Assembly (NCBI RefSeq): GCF_001665625.1
Contig: NZ_LZSY01000093.1
Span: forward strand, 1 to 54,837
DNA length: 54,837 nt
Source of the DNA: Mycolicibacterium peregrinum
GTDB taxonomy: Bacteria; Actinomycetota; Actinomycetes; Mycobacteriales; Mycobacteriaceae
Direction: 5' to 3'
This document shows, piece by piece, positions 16,649-26,132 of the stretch. Position 1 is the first letter of the stretch. The number at the start of each line of letters is the position of its first letter. Both the position numbers and the translations under genes were made by a program. Under the pieces are notes generated by a model that had not been told where the DNA came from, ran no database searches, and saw nothing but the letters and a program-made list of their open reading frames with translations.

Positions 16649-18217
16649 GTGAGCGAGAAGAAACCGATCCGGCGAGCGCTGATCAGTGTCTACGACAAGA
16701 CCGGGCTGGCCGATCTGGCCCGCGGCCTGCACGAGGCGGGCGTGGCCATCGTCTCCACCGGGTCGACCGCCAAAACCATTGCCGCCGCCGGTGTTCCGGT
16801 CACCCCCGTCGAAGACGTCACCGGCTTCCCCGAGGTGCTCGACGGCCGCGTCAAGACCCTGCACCCGCGCGTGCACGCCGGCCTGCTGGCCGACACCCGC
16901 AAGCCCGAACACGTTGCGGCCCTGGCCGAGCTCGAGGTCGAGGCGTTCGAGCTCGTGGTGGTGAACCTCTACCCGTTCACCGAGACCGTGGAGTCCGGGG
17001 CGTCGGTGGACGAATGTGTCGAGCAGATCGACATCGGCGGGCCGTCCATGGTTCGCGCGGCCGCCAAGAACCACCCGAGCGTGGCCGTGGTCGTGGATCC
17101 GCTGGGCTATGACGGCGTGCTGGCCGCGGTCCGCGCGGGCGGTTTCACCCTCGACGAGCGGAAGAAGCTGGCGTCGTTGGCCTTCCGGCACACCGCCGAG
17201 TACGACGTGGCCGTTGCCGGCTGGATGGGGTCGACGCTGGCCCCCGCGGAAGATTCGGTGCCTGCGTCCTTGCCCCAGTGGTTCGGGGGTACCTGGCACC
17301 GCAGCGCGGTCCTGCGCTACGGCGAGAACCCGCATCAGCAGGCCGCGGTGTACCGCGACGACTCCGCGTGGCCCGGACTGGCCCAGGCCGAGCAGCTGCA
17401 CGGCAAGGAGATGTCCTACAACAACTACACCGACGCCGATGCGGCGTGGCGGGCGGCGTTCGACCACGAAGAGATCTGCGTGGCGATCATCAAGCACGCC
17501 AACCCGTGTGGCATCGCGATCTCCTCGGAATCGGTGGCCGATGCACACCGCAAGGCCCACGAGTGCGATCCGCTGAGCGCGTTCGGCGGCGTCATCGCCT
17601 CCAACACCGAGGTCAGTGTCGAGATGGCCGAGACCGTCGCCGACATCTTCACCGAGGTCATCATCGCCCCGGCCTACGAGGCCGGCGCAGTCGAAATCCT
17701 GGCCCGCAAGAAGAACATCCGCATCCTGGTGGCTTCCGAGCCGCTGGTCGGCGGCATCGAGCTGCGCCAGATCAGCGGCGGCGTTCTGCTTCAGCAGCGC
17801 GATGCACTCGACGCCGAAGGCGATGATCCCGCCAACTGGACCCTGGCCACCGGTGAGCCGGCCGACCCGCAGACCCTGAGCGATCTGGTCTTCGCCTGGC
17901 GGGCCTGCCGCGCGGTGAAGTCCAACGCGATCGTGATCGCCAAGGACGGCGCCACCGTGGGTGTCGGTATGGGACAGGTGAATCGCGTCGACGCGGCCGG
18001 GCTGGCCGTGCAGCGAGCGGGCGATCGAGTGCCCGGTTCGGTCGGTGCCTCCGATGCGTTCTTCCCGTTCCCCGACGGCTTGGAGACGCTGACCAACGCC
18101 GGCGTCAAGGCTGTCGTGCACCCGGGTGGATCGGTGCGTGACGCCGAGGTGACCGCCGCCGCCGAGGCTGCGGGCATCACGCTCTACCTCACCGGTGCAA
18201 GGCATTTCGCGCACTAG
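16649..18217 (+). CDS. purH: Bifunctional AICAR formyltransferase / IMP cyclohydrolase
   Basis: The 522-residue enzyme catalyses the last two steps of IMP synthesis. The N-terminal IMP cyclohydrolase domain (MGS-like fold, 1-150) begins [13 protein letters not shown] and contains STGSTAKTI and [12 protein letters not shown]. The C-terminal AICAR transformylase domain includes RYGENPHQQ and the KHANPCG active-site motif. It starts at a GTG 10 bp after purN. Length matches the family (about 523). Beyond the stop begins a repeat-rich accessory stretch that interrupts the gene order known from M. tuberculosis, where Rv0958 follows. Confidence 0.97.
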   Translation: MSEKKPIRRALISVYDKTGLADLARGLHEAGVAIVSTGSTAKTIAAAGVPVTPVEDVTGFPEVLDGRVKTLHPRVHAGLLADTRKPEHVAALAELEVEAFELVVVNLYPFTETVESGASVDECVEQIDIGGPSMVRAAAKNHPSVAVVVDPLGYDGVLAAVRAGGFTLDERKKLASLAFRHTAEYDVAVAGWMGSTLAPAEDSVPASLPQWFGGTWHRSAVLRYGENPHQQAAVYRDDSAWPGLAQAEQLHGKEMSYNNYTDADAAWRAAFDHEEICVAIIKHANPCGIAISSESVADAHRKAHECDPLSAFGGVIASNTEVSVEMAETVADIFTEVIIAPAYEAGAVEILARKKNIRILVASEPLVGGIELRQISGGVLLQQRDALDAEGDDPANWTLATGEPADPQTLSDLVFAWRACRAVKSNAIVIAKDGATVGVGMGQVNRVDAAGLAVQRAGDRVPGSVGASDAFFPFPDGLETLTNAGVKAVVHPGGSVRDAEVTAAAEAAGITLYLTGARHFAH

Positions 18218-18230
18218 TTTTGGGTCTTCG

Positions 18231-18279
18231 CACTGCCGCACCGCCTTTTTGCCGCCGCCCCTCACACTGCCGCACCGCC
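18231..18279. repeat. 15-bp direct repeat CACTGCCGCACCGCC downstream of purH
   Basis: CACTGCCGCACCGCC occurs at 18231-18245 and 18265-18279; both copies run into T-rich sequence (TTTTT and GTTTTCTAC). The second copy abuts the left arm of the palindrome at 18279-18335. It may record a partial duplication during insertion of the repeat cluster. Confidence 0.75.
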
Positions 18280-18335
18280 GTTTTCTACACCAGGGCTGTT
18301 GATCGCGTGGTCTAGCGACCCTGGCGTAGAAAACG
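18279..18335. repeat. TTTTCTAC-family palindrome, copy 1
   Basis: The left arm CGTTTTCTACACCAGGG (18279-18295) pairs with CCCTGGCGTAGAAAACG (18319-18335) at 16 of 17 positions around a 23-nt loop. Read in reverse complement, its loop (GGGTCGCTAGACC...CAGCCC) aligns with those of the copies at 19355-19417 and 19441-19501, so it is an inverted member of the same family. It lies 185 bp upstream of the first DUF559 gene. Confidence 0.9.
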
Positions 18336-18370
18336 GTGCATGGCTGCCACGAGGGTGTGCACCAATTCCT

Positions 18371-18418
18371 CTGGGCTGTGACGGGTTCACGATCGCGACC
18401 CTGGTGTAGAGAACGGCG
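18371..18418. repeat. TTTTCTAC-family palindrome, copy 2 (left arm lost)
   Basis: GCGACCCTGGTGTAGAGAAC (18395-18414) matches the right arm of copy 1 with two changes, and the preceding CTGGGCTGTG resembles its loop start. The outer left arm is not recognisable. It has the same orientation as copy 1 and lies 100 bp before the DUF559 start, so it probably forms part of that gene's upstream region. Confidence 0.7.
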
Positions 18419-18519
18419 TCGCGCCGCACTATCCACAGCGTACGGTTCATCCACAGAATCGACTGAGGCGTACGTGGGCACCGTCAATCCGTCGGTCACG
18501 CTGCCGACCATCGGTGCCC

Positions 18520-19371
18520 ATGAACGCGCCATTCATCGGATCCGAAGCACTGGCAGCCGGCGTCCTCACGCGAGGGCAGCTGCGATGGCGTTACACCTCG
18601 GCGCACCCACGCGTGTATCTGTCGAAGAATGCTGTCGCAACGCTGGCAGACAACACCATGGCCGCGTGGTTGTGGACTGGCCGTCGCGGGATCATCGCCG
18701 GCCGCGCGGCGGCAGCGCTTCATGGGGCGCAATGGGTCGACGACGACGCTCCTGTAGAACTGATCGTCGAGCATGGGCGTCGCAGGCGCGGCGTCATCGT
18801 GCGCGAGGAACGTATCAGGCCCGACGAGATCTGCCGGATTGGCGAGTTCAGCGTCACCACACCGCTCCGCACGGCGCTTGATCTCGCGCGTTTTCTTCCT
18901 CGCGACGACGCGGTCGCCCACCTCGACGCGCTGGCCATCGCCACGGGCGTCGAAGCGGCGCCGGTGCTCGAACTGGCAGCCCGATATCGCAGCCTGCGTG
19001 GAATACGAAGTGCCCGAACGGCACTCGACCTGATGGACCCCGGTGGTCAATCTCCGAAGGAGACTTGGCTGCGGCTGCTCCTAATCGATGCGGGGTTTCG
19101 ACGACCCCGCACTCAGATCCGGGTGACCGATGGTTTCGCCGAGGCGTTCATCGACATGGGTTATGACGACGTCAAAGTCGGCCTCGACTACTTGGGCAAG
19201 CACCACGCCACGGACCGGCCCCGCTATGTGCACGACATTGGGCGCAACGCGCTCATCGAACGTGAAGGGTGGATCAACATCCACGTCGTGGCCGAACACA
19301 GCAAAGCATTCATCCTGTACCGCGTGCGAGAGGCCTTTGCGCGGCGCGACGCTTCGCCGTTTTCTACGTGA
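18520..19371 (+). CDS. DUF559 Vsr-like nuclease-fold protein with AbiEi-type N-terminus (copy 1)
   Basis: The product has 283 residues from the ATG at 18520, chosen by alignment with its paralogue at 48164-49033 (MNAPFIGSEALAAG against MTRVFMGSEALAEG); a GTG two codons upstream is possible. Residues 1-100 resemble the AbiEi-type winged-helix region (TRGQLRWRY, IAGRAAAALHGA). Residues 165-280 form a DUF559/Vsr-like PD-(D/E)xK fold, with SPKETWLRLLL, FIDMGYDDVKVGLDYLGKHH and EGWINIHVVAE. The usual E-Y-D-G is D-Y-L-G here, so catalysis may be altered. The last codons (SPFST and stop) are encoded by the left arm of the palindrome at 19355-19417. Palindromes of one family flank it on both sides. 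Confidence 0.85.
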   Translation: MNAPFIGSEALAAGVLTRGQLRWRYTSAHPRVYLSKNAVATLADNTMAAWLWTGRRGIIAGRAAAALHGAQWVDDDAPVELIVEHGRRRRGVIVREERIRPDEICRIGEFSVTTPLRTALDLARFLPRDDAVAHLDALAIATGVEAAPVLELAARYRSLRGIRSARTALDLMDPGGQSPKETWLRLLLIDAGFRRPRTQIRVTDGFAEAFIDMGYDDVKVGLDYLGKHHATDRPRYVHDIGRNALIEREGWINIHVVAEHSKAFILYRVREAFARRDASPFST

Positions 19372-19417
19372 GGGTCGCTAGACCACAAGGTCTGCAGCCC
19401 AGGCGTAGAAAACGGCG
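19355..19417. repeat. TTTTCTAC-family palindrome, copy 3, overlapping the DUF559 stop
   Basis: CGCCGTTTTCTACG (19355-19368) is repeated as a perfect reverse complement at 19404-19417. Inner segments (GCTAGACC and GGTCTGC) also largely pair. The DUF559 reading frame ends inside the left arm, with its TGA at 19369-19371. The loop sequence aligns with copies 1 and 4. Confidence 0.9.
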
Positions 19418-19440
19418 CGGACGTCTGGCCGGGCAGTTCA

Positions 19441-19501
19441 CGGTTTTCTACACCAGGGTTGCTGGACCGTGAGATCAACAGCCCACACGTAGAAAACGGC
19501 G
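19441..19501. repeat. TTTTCTAC-family palindrome, copy 4
   Basis: GTTTTCTAC (19443-19451) pairs with GTAGAAAAC (19489-19497). The interior GGGTTGCTGGACC...GATCAACAGCCC matches the reverse of copy 1 closely. It is in tandem with copy 3, 24 bp apart, in the same orientation. Confidence 0.85.
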
Positions 19502-19536
19502 CGATGGCGGGGCGCACTGCGATGGCGGGGCGCACT
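19501..19536. repeat. Two tandem 18-bp units
   Basis: GCGATGGCGGGGCGCACT occurs twice head to tail (19501-19518 and 19519-19536), directly after copy 4 of the palindrome. A third, degenerate unit (GCGCAGGCGAGGTGCAGG) follows. It is a short minisatellite between the repeat cluster and the 3' end of the hydrolase gene. Confidence 0.8.
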
Positions 19537-19604
19537 GCGCAGGCGAGGTGCAGGCGCGCCATGGCGAGGCGCAGCGTCGCATTCGAGCCGCCAAACGGCA
19601 GCCC

Positions 19605-20618
19605 TTACGCGCTCGCCTCGTCCTCGACCTCAGCGGTCGCGTACGCGATGAACGACGTGATCTCCTCGACGGCGTGCCGCGCGTCGGGGTTGATGTCGAA
19701 GCTCAGCTGGAACATGTGCATTGCCCTGTCCCACACCTGAACCCACGCCGGAACACCGGCGGCCTGCAGCTTGTCGGCCAGGGCGAAGGCGTCGTTCAGC
19801 AGCATCTCGTGAGTGCCTACCTGGAGCAGGAACGGGCCGAGCCCGTGCAGGTCCGCCTCGGGCGGCATCACCGGCGTGGGCCGGGTGCCGTTGACCGTGG
19901 CGAACACGTCGTAGATGAACTTCACGGTCATGAACGGGAACATCACGTCGCGATGCTCTTGCAGCGCACGGTATTTCAGGTCCATGTCGGACGAGGTCAG
20001 CGGTGAGAGCAGGACCTGCCCGGCGGGAACCGGCCGCCCGGCGGCGCGGGCGGCCCGGGCGGTGTCGGCGGCCATCAGTCCGCCGGCCGAGTCCCCGGCC
20101 AGGACAATTCGATTGGGTGCGAACCCGAGCGACAGCGCCAGGCGGTAGCCGTCGAGCCCGTCGGCCACGGCGTCCTCGATGTCGGCCTGCGGGGCCAGGC
20201 GGTAGCCGACGTTGAGCACGCGCGCCCCGGTGGCCGCGGAAAGCTTCGACACGAAGCGGCGGTGCGAGTTCAGGCCGAGGGTCACCAGCGCCGAGCCGTG
20301 CAGGTAGACGATCACCCGGTCGGAGTCGCGGGCCTCGGGGGCGATCACCCATTCGGCCGGGCAGTTGGGCAGCGCCACCGGTGTCACCTCGGTGCCGGGC
20401 AGCGGCTTGATGAACCGCAGCGGCCGGTCGATGACGTCGAGGTGTGCACGCTGCAGCACCGCAGGGGCGACGCGGTTGATGCCCAGTCCGATCAGGGTCA
20501 GCAGACCCAGCAATGGGCGGACGAAGATCGCGGTGGTCCAGCCGAGTGCTCTGGACTGCAAGGATGCGGGGCCGAAGTGCACGGTGGCCGGCCGGCTACG
20601 CCAATCGAGCGAATTCAC
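19605..20618 (-). CDS. Alpha/beta hydrolase of the hormone-sensitive lipase type
   Basis: The 337-residue protein starts with GTG at 20616-20618. It contains the family landmarks YLHGSAL (oxyanion region; the usual HGGG is HGSA here), YRLAPQADIEDAVADG, the nucleophile elbow GDSAGG, and a C-terminal MHMFQ with the catalytic histidine. A hydrophobic stretch near residues 30-52 could anchor it in the membrane. Mycobacterial relatives hydrolyse short to medium acyl esters. It is one of three genes absent from the corresponding M. tuberculosis interval (purH to Rv0958), together with the adjacent DUF559 gene and kinase. The kinase gene lies upstream on the same strand, 36 bp away. Confidence 0.88.
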   Translation of the reverse strand: MNSLDWRSRPATVHFGPASLQSRALGWTTAIFVRPLLGLLTLIGLGINRVAPAVLQRAHLDVIDRPLRFIKPLPGTEVTPVALPNCPAEWVIAPEARDSDRVIVYLHGSALVTLGLNSHRRFVSKLSAATGARVLNVGYRLAPQADIEDAVADGLDGYRLALSLGFAPNRIVLAGDSAGGLMAADTARAARAAGRPVPAGQVLLSPLTSSDMDLKYRALQEHRDVMFPFMTVKFIYDVFATVNGTRPTPVMPPEADLHGLGPFLLQVGTHEMLLNDAFALADKLQAAGVPAWVQVWDRAMHMFQLSFDINPDARHAVEEITSFIAYATAEVEDEASA

Positions 20619-20640
20619 GGTACCTAGGGTACCGGGTACC
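20619..20640. promoter_or_regulatory. Three iterated GGTACC boxes before the hydrolase start
   Basis: GGTACC occurs at 20619-20624, 20628-20633 and 20635-20640, filling most of the 36-bp interval between the kinase stop and the hydrolase GTG. It is palindromic and could be an operator or a small RNA fold. Function is unknown. Confidence 0.35.
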
Positions 20641-20654
20641 TGAAATCGCTCGGA

Positions 20655-22535
20655 TCAGGGCAGGGTGACGGTGGCCTGGGCTTCGATCGCCTTGTTGACG
20701 TCGGTCAACGCGCTCCTGTCGCGTTCCAGCGCGTCGGCGTTGATCTGCAGCACGTACACGGCGCCGGGCGCCTGGATCACGATGGTGGTCTGGGTGATCG
20801 CTCGCCGCTGTTCGGCCTTCGCGTACGAGCCGGCCAGGTGGACCGAGGGGAATCCGCTGATCTCCCCACGGGTCACGTCACCATTCGCCTTGTAGTCCGC
20901 CAGGTTCTGCAGTTCGTTGGGGGCGAACTCGAGCAGCTTGTTCGGATCGACGTCACCGGTCAGCTTGGAGATCAGCGAGATGACCGACGGCGGATCCGGC
21001 GGGTTTGTCGGGTCGTTGACCATCGCCGAGTACGCCCAGGCCGGTGTGCGGGTGCCTGCGTCGATCCAGCCGGGCGGAGTCGGCCAGTTGAACACCGGTG
21101 CGCCCGGATCGCCGCGGTGGACCGGCGTTTCGACGAGGCCACTCTGCTTGATGTAGTCGGCAATGGTGAAGGCGTGTGCGGGCGCCTTGGGGGCGGTTGT
21201 GGTCTTCTCGCCGGAGGTATCGGTGGCGGTCGCGGACGTGGTGTCGCCGCCTGGGATGTCTTCTTCGCCTCCGGAGGTGACCGCGAAGATGATGCCACCG
21301 ATGAGCAGGACCACCCCGGCGATCGCGGCCGCAGCCAGGACGACATTGCGCCGGTTGGCCGACTTCTGCGGGATCGGGGTATGCGGCAACGGCGGTGGAC
21401 CGAAGTTGGTCTGCGGCGGCCCCACCGGCCCGGGCGGTCCCGACGGCCCGCTGAGGCCCTGCATACCGACCGGCGTATTGCTCGCGACGGGTTGGCGGGA
21501 CGCGTTTTCGTTGCCTGCCCACGACGAGGTGAACACCGGCGGTTCTGACGGCGGTGCCTGCCGCGGGTTCGACGGCGAGAGTGGCGTCGGCGAGACAGGC
21601 GCCGGCGGCGGGTTCACCGGCTTCGGGATGATCAGGGGCGTGGTGGGCGGCGCCGGCTCGTGGGCCGGAGCCGGCGTACGCACCTCGGGGGTGGTTCCGG
21701 TGGCCGCCTCGGCCAGCGCGACGGCGAAGTCGTGGCAGGTGTCGTAACGGTCCTTGGCGTCCTTGGACAGCGCCTTGGCCATCACCGAATCGAACACGGC
21801 CAGTTCGGGTTTCGTGTCAGCCAGCTTCGGTGGCGGGGAGTTCAGGTGGTGGCTGATCACCACGGCAGGGTTGCTGTGCGCGAACGGCGGAGTGCCGGTG
21901 AAGAGGCGGTACGCCGTAGCGGCGAGCGAGTACTGGTCGGCCCGGCCGTCGAGGGGCTGTCCCATCAACTGTTCGGGCGCGGTGTAGGACATCGAGCCAA
22001 CGGTGATGTTGGTCGAGGTGAGCCCGTTGACCTCGTCGGCGCGCCGCGCGATGCCGAAGTCGGTCAGCATGATGCGGCGCTTGGAACCCTGCTTGCTGGT
22101 CAGCAGGATGTTGGCGGGTTTCACGTCGCGGTGCAGCAGCTTGCGCTGGTGCGCGTAGTCCAGTGCGTCGCCGACGGCGGTGACGACCTCGATGACATCT
22201 TCGGCCGGCATGCCCTTGGGGTACTGGTCGTGCAGAAGCTTGGCCGCGTCGTGCCCGTCGACGAAATCCATCGAGATCCACAACCGGCCCTCGAATTCGC
22301 CGCGGTCGTGCACGCCCACGATGTGCGGATGCCACAGCGTGGCCGCCATGTCCGCCTCGCGGATGAACCGCTGCCGGAATTCGTTGTCGGAGCTGACACT
22401 GATGGGCAGCACTTTGAGAGCGTCCTCGCGGGGTAACCGCGGGTGGGACGCCAAATAGACCTCGCCCATGCCACCAGTGCCCACCAACCGCACGATGGTG
22501 AACCCTGCGAATTCCTGACCGCTAGCCAACGGCAT
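20655..22535 (-). CDS. Receptor-type Ser/Thr protein kinase with extracellular LpqN-like domain
   Basis: The product has 626 residues from the ATG at 22533-22535; a GTG ten codons upstream is possible. The kinase domain (10-275) is complete: GTGGMGEVY loop, Lys41, HRDVKPAN (135-142), DFG (159-161) and [11 protein letters not shown] Pro-rich juxtamembrane linker (280-395) leads to one membrane helix (397-420). The outer region ends with about 170 residues that resemble the mycobacterial LpqN/LpqT lipoprotein fold ([39 protein letters not shown]). This suggests an envelope sensor whose receptor part derives from an LpqN-like lipoprotein. An LpqN-like lipoprotein gene lies 3.6 kb away at 26133. 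Confidence 0.9.
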   Translation of the reverse strand: MPLASGQEFAGFTIVRLVGTGGMGEVYLASHPRLPREDALKVLPISVSSDNEFRQRFIREADMAATLWHPHIVGVHDRGEFEGRLWISMDFVDGHDAAKLLHDQYPKGMPAEDVIEVVTAVGDALDYAHQRKLLHRDVKPANILLTSKQGSKRRIMLTDFGIARRADEVNGLTSTNITVGSMSYTAPEQLMGQPLDGRADQYSLAATAYRLFTGTPPFAHSNPAVVISHHLNSPPPKLADTKPELAVFDSVMAKALSKDAKDRYDTCHDFAVALAEAATGTTPEVRTPAPAHEPAPPTTPLIIPKPVNPPPAPVSPTPLSPSNPRQAPPSEPPVFTSSWAGNENASRQPVASNTPVGMQGLSGPSGPPGPVGPPQTNFGPPPLPHTPIPQKSANRRNVVLAAAAIAGVVLLIGGIIFAVTSGGEEDIPGGDTTSATATDTSGEKTTTAPKAPAHAFTIADYIKQSGLVETPVHRGDPGAPVFNWPTPPGWIDAGTRTPAWAYSAMVNDPTNPPDPPSVISLISKLTGDVDPNKLLEFAPNELQNLADYKANGDVTRGEISGFPSVHLAGSYAKAEQRRAITQTTIVIQAPGAVYVLQINADALERDRSALTDVNKAIEAQATVTLP

Positions 22536-22657
22536 GGAGCGCAGACTACCGGTAGCAACGCTCACGCAACGACTATGCCGGGGGAGTGGCTTCCACGCGC
22601 CGGATGCTAGTTCTGCCGGGTGGCGATGTGCGCGGGCGGGTTCAGTCGTAGCGTGGA

Positions 22658-24073
22658 GTGGTGAGCCAACCCAAAAACGATGGTCGCCGGCAGCCCGGCT
22701 CCGGCGATCTGCCCCGTACCGTCGGCGAGCTGCGCGCCTCCGGCCACCGTGAACGGGGCGTCAAAGCCGAAATTCGCGAGAACCTGCTGTCCGCACTTGC
22801 AGATCGCCGGGATCCTTGGTCTGGGATTCTCGGCTTTCAAGACACGGTGATCCCGCAGTTGGAGCGGGCGTTGATCGCCGGACACGACGTGGTGCTGCTC
22901 GGTGAACGCGGCCAGGGCAAGACGCGGCTGCTGCGGGCGTTGACGGGGCTGCTCGATGAATGGACGCCGGTGATCGCCGGGTCCGAATTGGGTGAGCACC
23001 CCTTCAGCCCGATCACGCCCGAGTCGATCCGCCGGGCCGCCGATTCCGGCGAGGACCTTCCGATCGAGTGGCGGCACCGCAGTGAGCGCTACACCGAGAA
23101 GCTGGCCACCCCGGACACCAGCGTGGCCGACCTCGTGGGCGACATCGATCCGATCAAGGTGGCCGAGGGGCGCAGCCTGGGTGACCCGGAAACGATCGCC
23201 TACGGGCTGATCCCACGGGCGCACCGCGGCATCGTTGCCGTCAACGAGCTGCCCGATCTGGCCGAGCGGATTCAGGTGTCGATGCTCAACGTGATGGAGG
23301 AGCGCGACATTCAGGTCCGCGGCTACACGTTGCGGTTGCCGCTCGACGTCCTCGTCGTCGCGAGCGCCAACCCCGAGGACTACACGAACCGCGGCCGGAT
23401 CATCACCCCGCTCAAGGACCGGTTCGGCGCCGAGATCCGTACGCACTACCCGTTGGAGATCGACGACGAGGTCGGGGTGATCCGCCAGGAGGCCCAGTTG
23501 GCCGCCGAGGTCCCGGATTACCTGCTCGGCGTGCTGGCCCGGTTCGCCCGCAATCTGCGTGAATCGAGTTCGATCGACCAACGGTCCGGTGTGTCGGCCC
23601 GCTTCGCGATCGCCGCTGCCGAGACGGTGGCGGCCTCGGCGCGGCACCGCTCCGCGATTCTCGGCGAGGACGATCCGGTGGCACGGGTGGTTGATCTGGC
23701 CACGGTGATCGACGTGCTGCGCGGCAAGTTGGAGTTCGAGACGGGCGAGGAGGGACGTGAGCAGGCGGTGCTGGAGCACCTGCTGCGACGTGCCACCGCC
23801 GATACCGCGCAGCGGCTGCTGGGGGGTATCGACGTCGCCCCGTTGGTGGCTGCGGTCGAGGAGGGTTCGCCGGTGACCACCGGGGAGCGGGTGTCGGCCA
23901 AGGACGTCCTGGCCGCGCTGCCCGATCTGGCCGTGGTCGACGCGCTCGCCTCCCGGCTGGGCGCGGTGTCGGTCGGTCAGCGTGCCGCGGCCATCGAATT
24001 GGCTTTGGAGGCGCTGTATCTGGCCAAGCGGGTGGACAAGGTGACGGGGGAGGGCGAGACGGTCTATGGCTGA
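22658..24073 (+). CDS. AAA ATPase of the magnesium-chelatase/MoxR type, Rv0958-like
   Basis: The 471-residue protein carries a Walker A motif GERGQGKT (82-89), a sensor/Walker B region ([18 protein letters not shown]) and the downstream [22 protein letters not shown] typical of magnesium-chelatase-like AAA proteins. GTG codons at 22658 and 22661 are equivalent starts. The stop overlaps the start of the VWA gene by 8 bp. AAA/VWA pairs of this type act as chaperone-like machines that insert metals or remodel protein complexes. The client here is unknown. Order matches Rv0958-Rv0959. The divergent kinase starts about 120 bp upstream. Confidence 0.92.
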   Translation: MVSQPKNDGRRQPGSGDLPRTVGELRASGHRERGVKAEIRENLLSALADRRDPWSGILGFQDTVIPQLERALIAGHDVVLLGERGQGKTRLLRALTGLLDEWTPVIAGSELGEHPFSPITPESIRRAADSGEDLPIEWRHRSERYTEKLATPDTSVADLVGDIDPIKVAEGRSLGDPETIAYGLIPRAHRGIVAVNELPDLAERIQVSMLNVMEERDIQVRGYTLRLPLDVLVVASANPEDYTNRGRIITPLKDRFGAEIRTHYPLEIDDEVGVIRQEAQLAAEVPDYLLGVLARFARNLRESSSIDQRSGVSARFAIAAAETVAASARHRSAILGEDDPVARVVDLATVIDVLRGKLEFETGEEGREQAVLEHLLRRATADTAQRLLGGIDVAPLVAAVEEGSPVTTGERVSAKDVLAALPDLAVVDALASRLGAVSVGQRAAAIELALEALYLAKRVDKVTGEGETVYG

Positions 24074-26075
24074 TCCCGGTCGGGGACACGGGCACACCTC
24101 GCGCTATTCGCGATATACCGGTGGCCCGGATCCGCTGGCACCGCCGATCGATCTGCGCGACGCGCTCGAGCAGATCGGTCAGAGCGTCATGGAGGGCAGC
24201 TCGCCGCGCCGCGCCCTCTCGGAGCTGATGCGTCGCGGCACCGAGGGTATGCGCGGCACCGACCGCCTGGCGGCCGAGGCCAATCGGAAACGCCGGGAGT
24301 TGTTGCAGCGGCACAACCTTGACGGGACGCTGCAGGAGATCAAGAAGCTGCTCGACGAAGCCGTGCTCGCCGAGCGCAAGGAGCTGGCCCGCGCGCTCGA
24401 CGATGATGCACGGTTCGGCGAATTGCAGATGGAGGCGCTTTCCCCGTCACCGGCCAAGGCGGTACAGGAACTTGCCGACTATGACTGGCGCAGCCCTGAG
24501 GCGCGGCAGAAGTACGAGCAGATCAAGGATCTGCTGGGCCGCGAGATGCTGGATCAGCGTTTCGCCGGAATGAAGGAGGCGTTGGAGAACGCCACCGACG
24601 AGGACCGGCAGCGGGTCAACGACATGCTCGACGACCTCAACGACCTGCTGGACAAGCACGCCCGCGGTGAAGATACCCCGCAGGACTTCCAGAACTTCAT
24701 GGACAAGCACGGCGAGTTCTTCCCCGAAGGACCGCAGAACATCGATGAACTACTGGACTCGTTGGCCAAGCGGGCCGCGGCCGCGCAGCGGTTCCGCAAC
24801 AGCCTGTCGGCCGAGCAGCGTGCCGAGCTGGATGCCCTGTCGCAGCAGGCTTTCGGTTCGCCGTCATTGATGAATGCGCTCAATCGGCTCGACTCACACC
24901 TGCAGGCCGCCCGGCCGGGTGAGGACTGGAGCGGTTCGGAGCGGTTCTCCGGAGGCGATCCGCTTGGCATGGGTGAGGGTGCCCAGGCGCTGTCCGACAT
25001 CGCCGAGTTGGAGCAGTTGGCCGACGCGTTGTCGCAGAGTTACGCCGGGGCGTCGATGGACGACGTCGACCTTGAGGCGTTGGCCCGCCAGCTCGGCGAC
25101 GACGCCGCGATCGACGCCCGCACCCTGTCCGAACTGGAGAAGGCCCTGGTCAACCAGGGCTTCATCGACCGAGGTTCCGATGGGCAGTGGCGGCTTTCAC
25201 CCAAGGCCATGCGTCAGCTCGGCCAGACCGCGTTGCGTGATGTGGCGCAACAACTTTCGGGTCGACACGGCGAGCGGGACACCCGACGCGCCGGGGCGGC
25301 GGGGGAGTTGACCGGGGCCACCCGCCCCTGGCAGTTCGGCGACACCGAACCGTGGAACGTCACCCGCACGGTCACCAATGCGGTGCTGCGACAGGCCGGT
25401 ACCGGAATCGCCGAGCGACCGATTCGGTTCGCGGTCGAGGACGTCGAGATCTCCGAGACCGAGACCCGCACCCAGGCGTGTGTGGCGCTGCTGGTGGACA
25501 CCTCGTTCTCGATGGTGATGGAGAACCGCTGGCTACCGATGAAGCGCACCGCGCTGGCGCTCAACCATCTGGTGAGCACCCGGTTCCGCTCGGATGAGTT
25601 GCAGATCATCGCCTTCGGCCGGTACGCGCGCACGGTAACCGCGGGCGAGCTGACCGGATTGGAGGGTGTGTATGAGCAGGGCACCAATCTGCACCATGCG
25701 CTGGCCCTGGCGACGCGGCATCTGCGTCGTCACCCCAATGCGCAACCGGTCGTGCTGGTGGTGACCGACGGCGAGCCCACCGCCCACCTGGAAGGATATG
25801 GACACGGGACTGCGCCCAATTCGGCGACTCCGTCGCCGGAAGTCTTCTTCGACTACCCGCCACACCCCCGCACCATCGCCCACACCGTGCGGGGTTTCGA
25901 CGAGGTGGCCCGGCTCGGTGCTCAGGTGACGATCTTCCGGTTGGGCTCCGACCCCGGGCTCGCCCGGTTCATCGACCAGGTGGCGCGTCGCGTGCAGGGC
26001 CGGGTCGTCGTGCCCGATCTCGACGGGCTGGGTGCCGCGGTGGTCGGCGACTACCTGCACTCGCGTCGGCGCTAG
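24066..26075 (+). CDS. VWA-domain protein partnering the AAA ATPase, Rv0959-like
   Basis: The 669-residue protein has a long helical N-terminal region (25-400) rich in Leu/Glu/Arg heptads and a C-terminal von Willebrand A domain (about 465-665). The MIDAS metal site is visible: D478-T-S480-F-S482, a Thr in EQGTNLHHAL and an Asp in VTDGEPTAH. It overlaps the upstream ATPase gene by 8 bp, which indicates translational coupling and a joint complex, as in chelatase I/D and MoxR/VWA systems. Length is in line with Rv0959. It probably binds the client through its VWA domain while the ATPase supplies energy. Confidence 0.92.
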   Translation: MADPGRGHGHTSRYSRYTGGPDPLAPPIDLRDALEQIGQSVMEGSSPRRALSELMRRGTEGMRGTDRLAAEANRKRRELLQRHNLDGTLQEIKKLLDEAVLAERKELARALDDDARFGELQMEALSPSPAKAVQELADYDWRSPEARQKYEQIKDLLGREMLDQRFAGMKEALENATDEDRQRVNDMLDDLNDLLDKHARGEDTPQDFQNFMDKHGEFFPEGPQNIDELLDSLAKRAAAAQRFRNSLSAEQRAELDALSQQAFGSPSLMNALNRLDSHLQAARPGEDWSGSERFSGGDPLGMGEGAQALSDIAELEQLADALSQSYAGASMDDVDLEALARQLGDDAAIDARTLSELEKALVNQGFIDRGSDGQWRLSPKAMRQLGQTALRDVAQQLSGRHGERDTRRAGAAGELTGATRPWQFGDTEPWNVTRTVTNAVLRQAGTGIAERPIRFAVEDVEISETETRTQACVALLVDTSFSMVMENRWLPMKRTALALNHLVSTRFRSDELQIIAFGRYARTVTAGELTGLEGVYEQGTNLHHALALATRHLRRHPNAQPVVLVVTDGEPTAHLEGYGHGTAPNSATPSPEVFFDYPPHPRTIAHTVRGFDEVARLGAQVTIFRLGSDPGLARFIDQVARRVQGRVVVPDLDGLGAAVVGDYLHSRRR

Positions 26076-26132
26076 TTTGCGACACAGTCGGCGCGCCGCG
26101 GGCTCGCGTAGTCTCTGGGGGCGATGGGGGTC

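Noticed and set aside
16541..18532. 663-codon frame on the minus strand opposite purH
   Set aside because: It is a shadow of purH with the same composition artefact and no ribosome site or family motif.
18279..19501. CRISPR-like array
   Set aside because: The repeats are palindromic, differ in orientation, are irregularly spaced and enclose a gene; there are no unique spacers of constant length and no cas genes.
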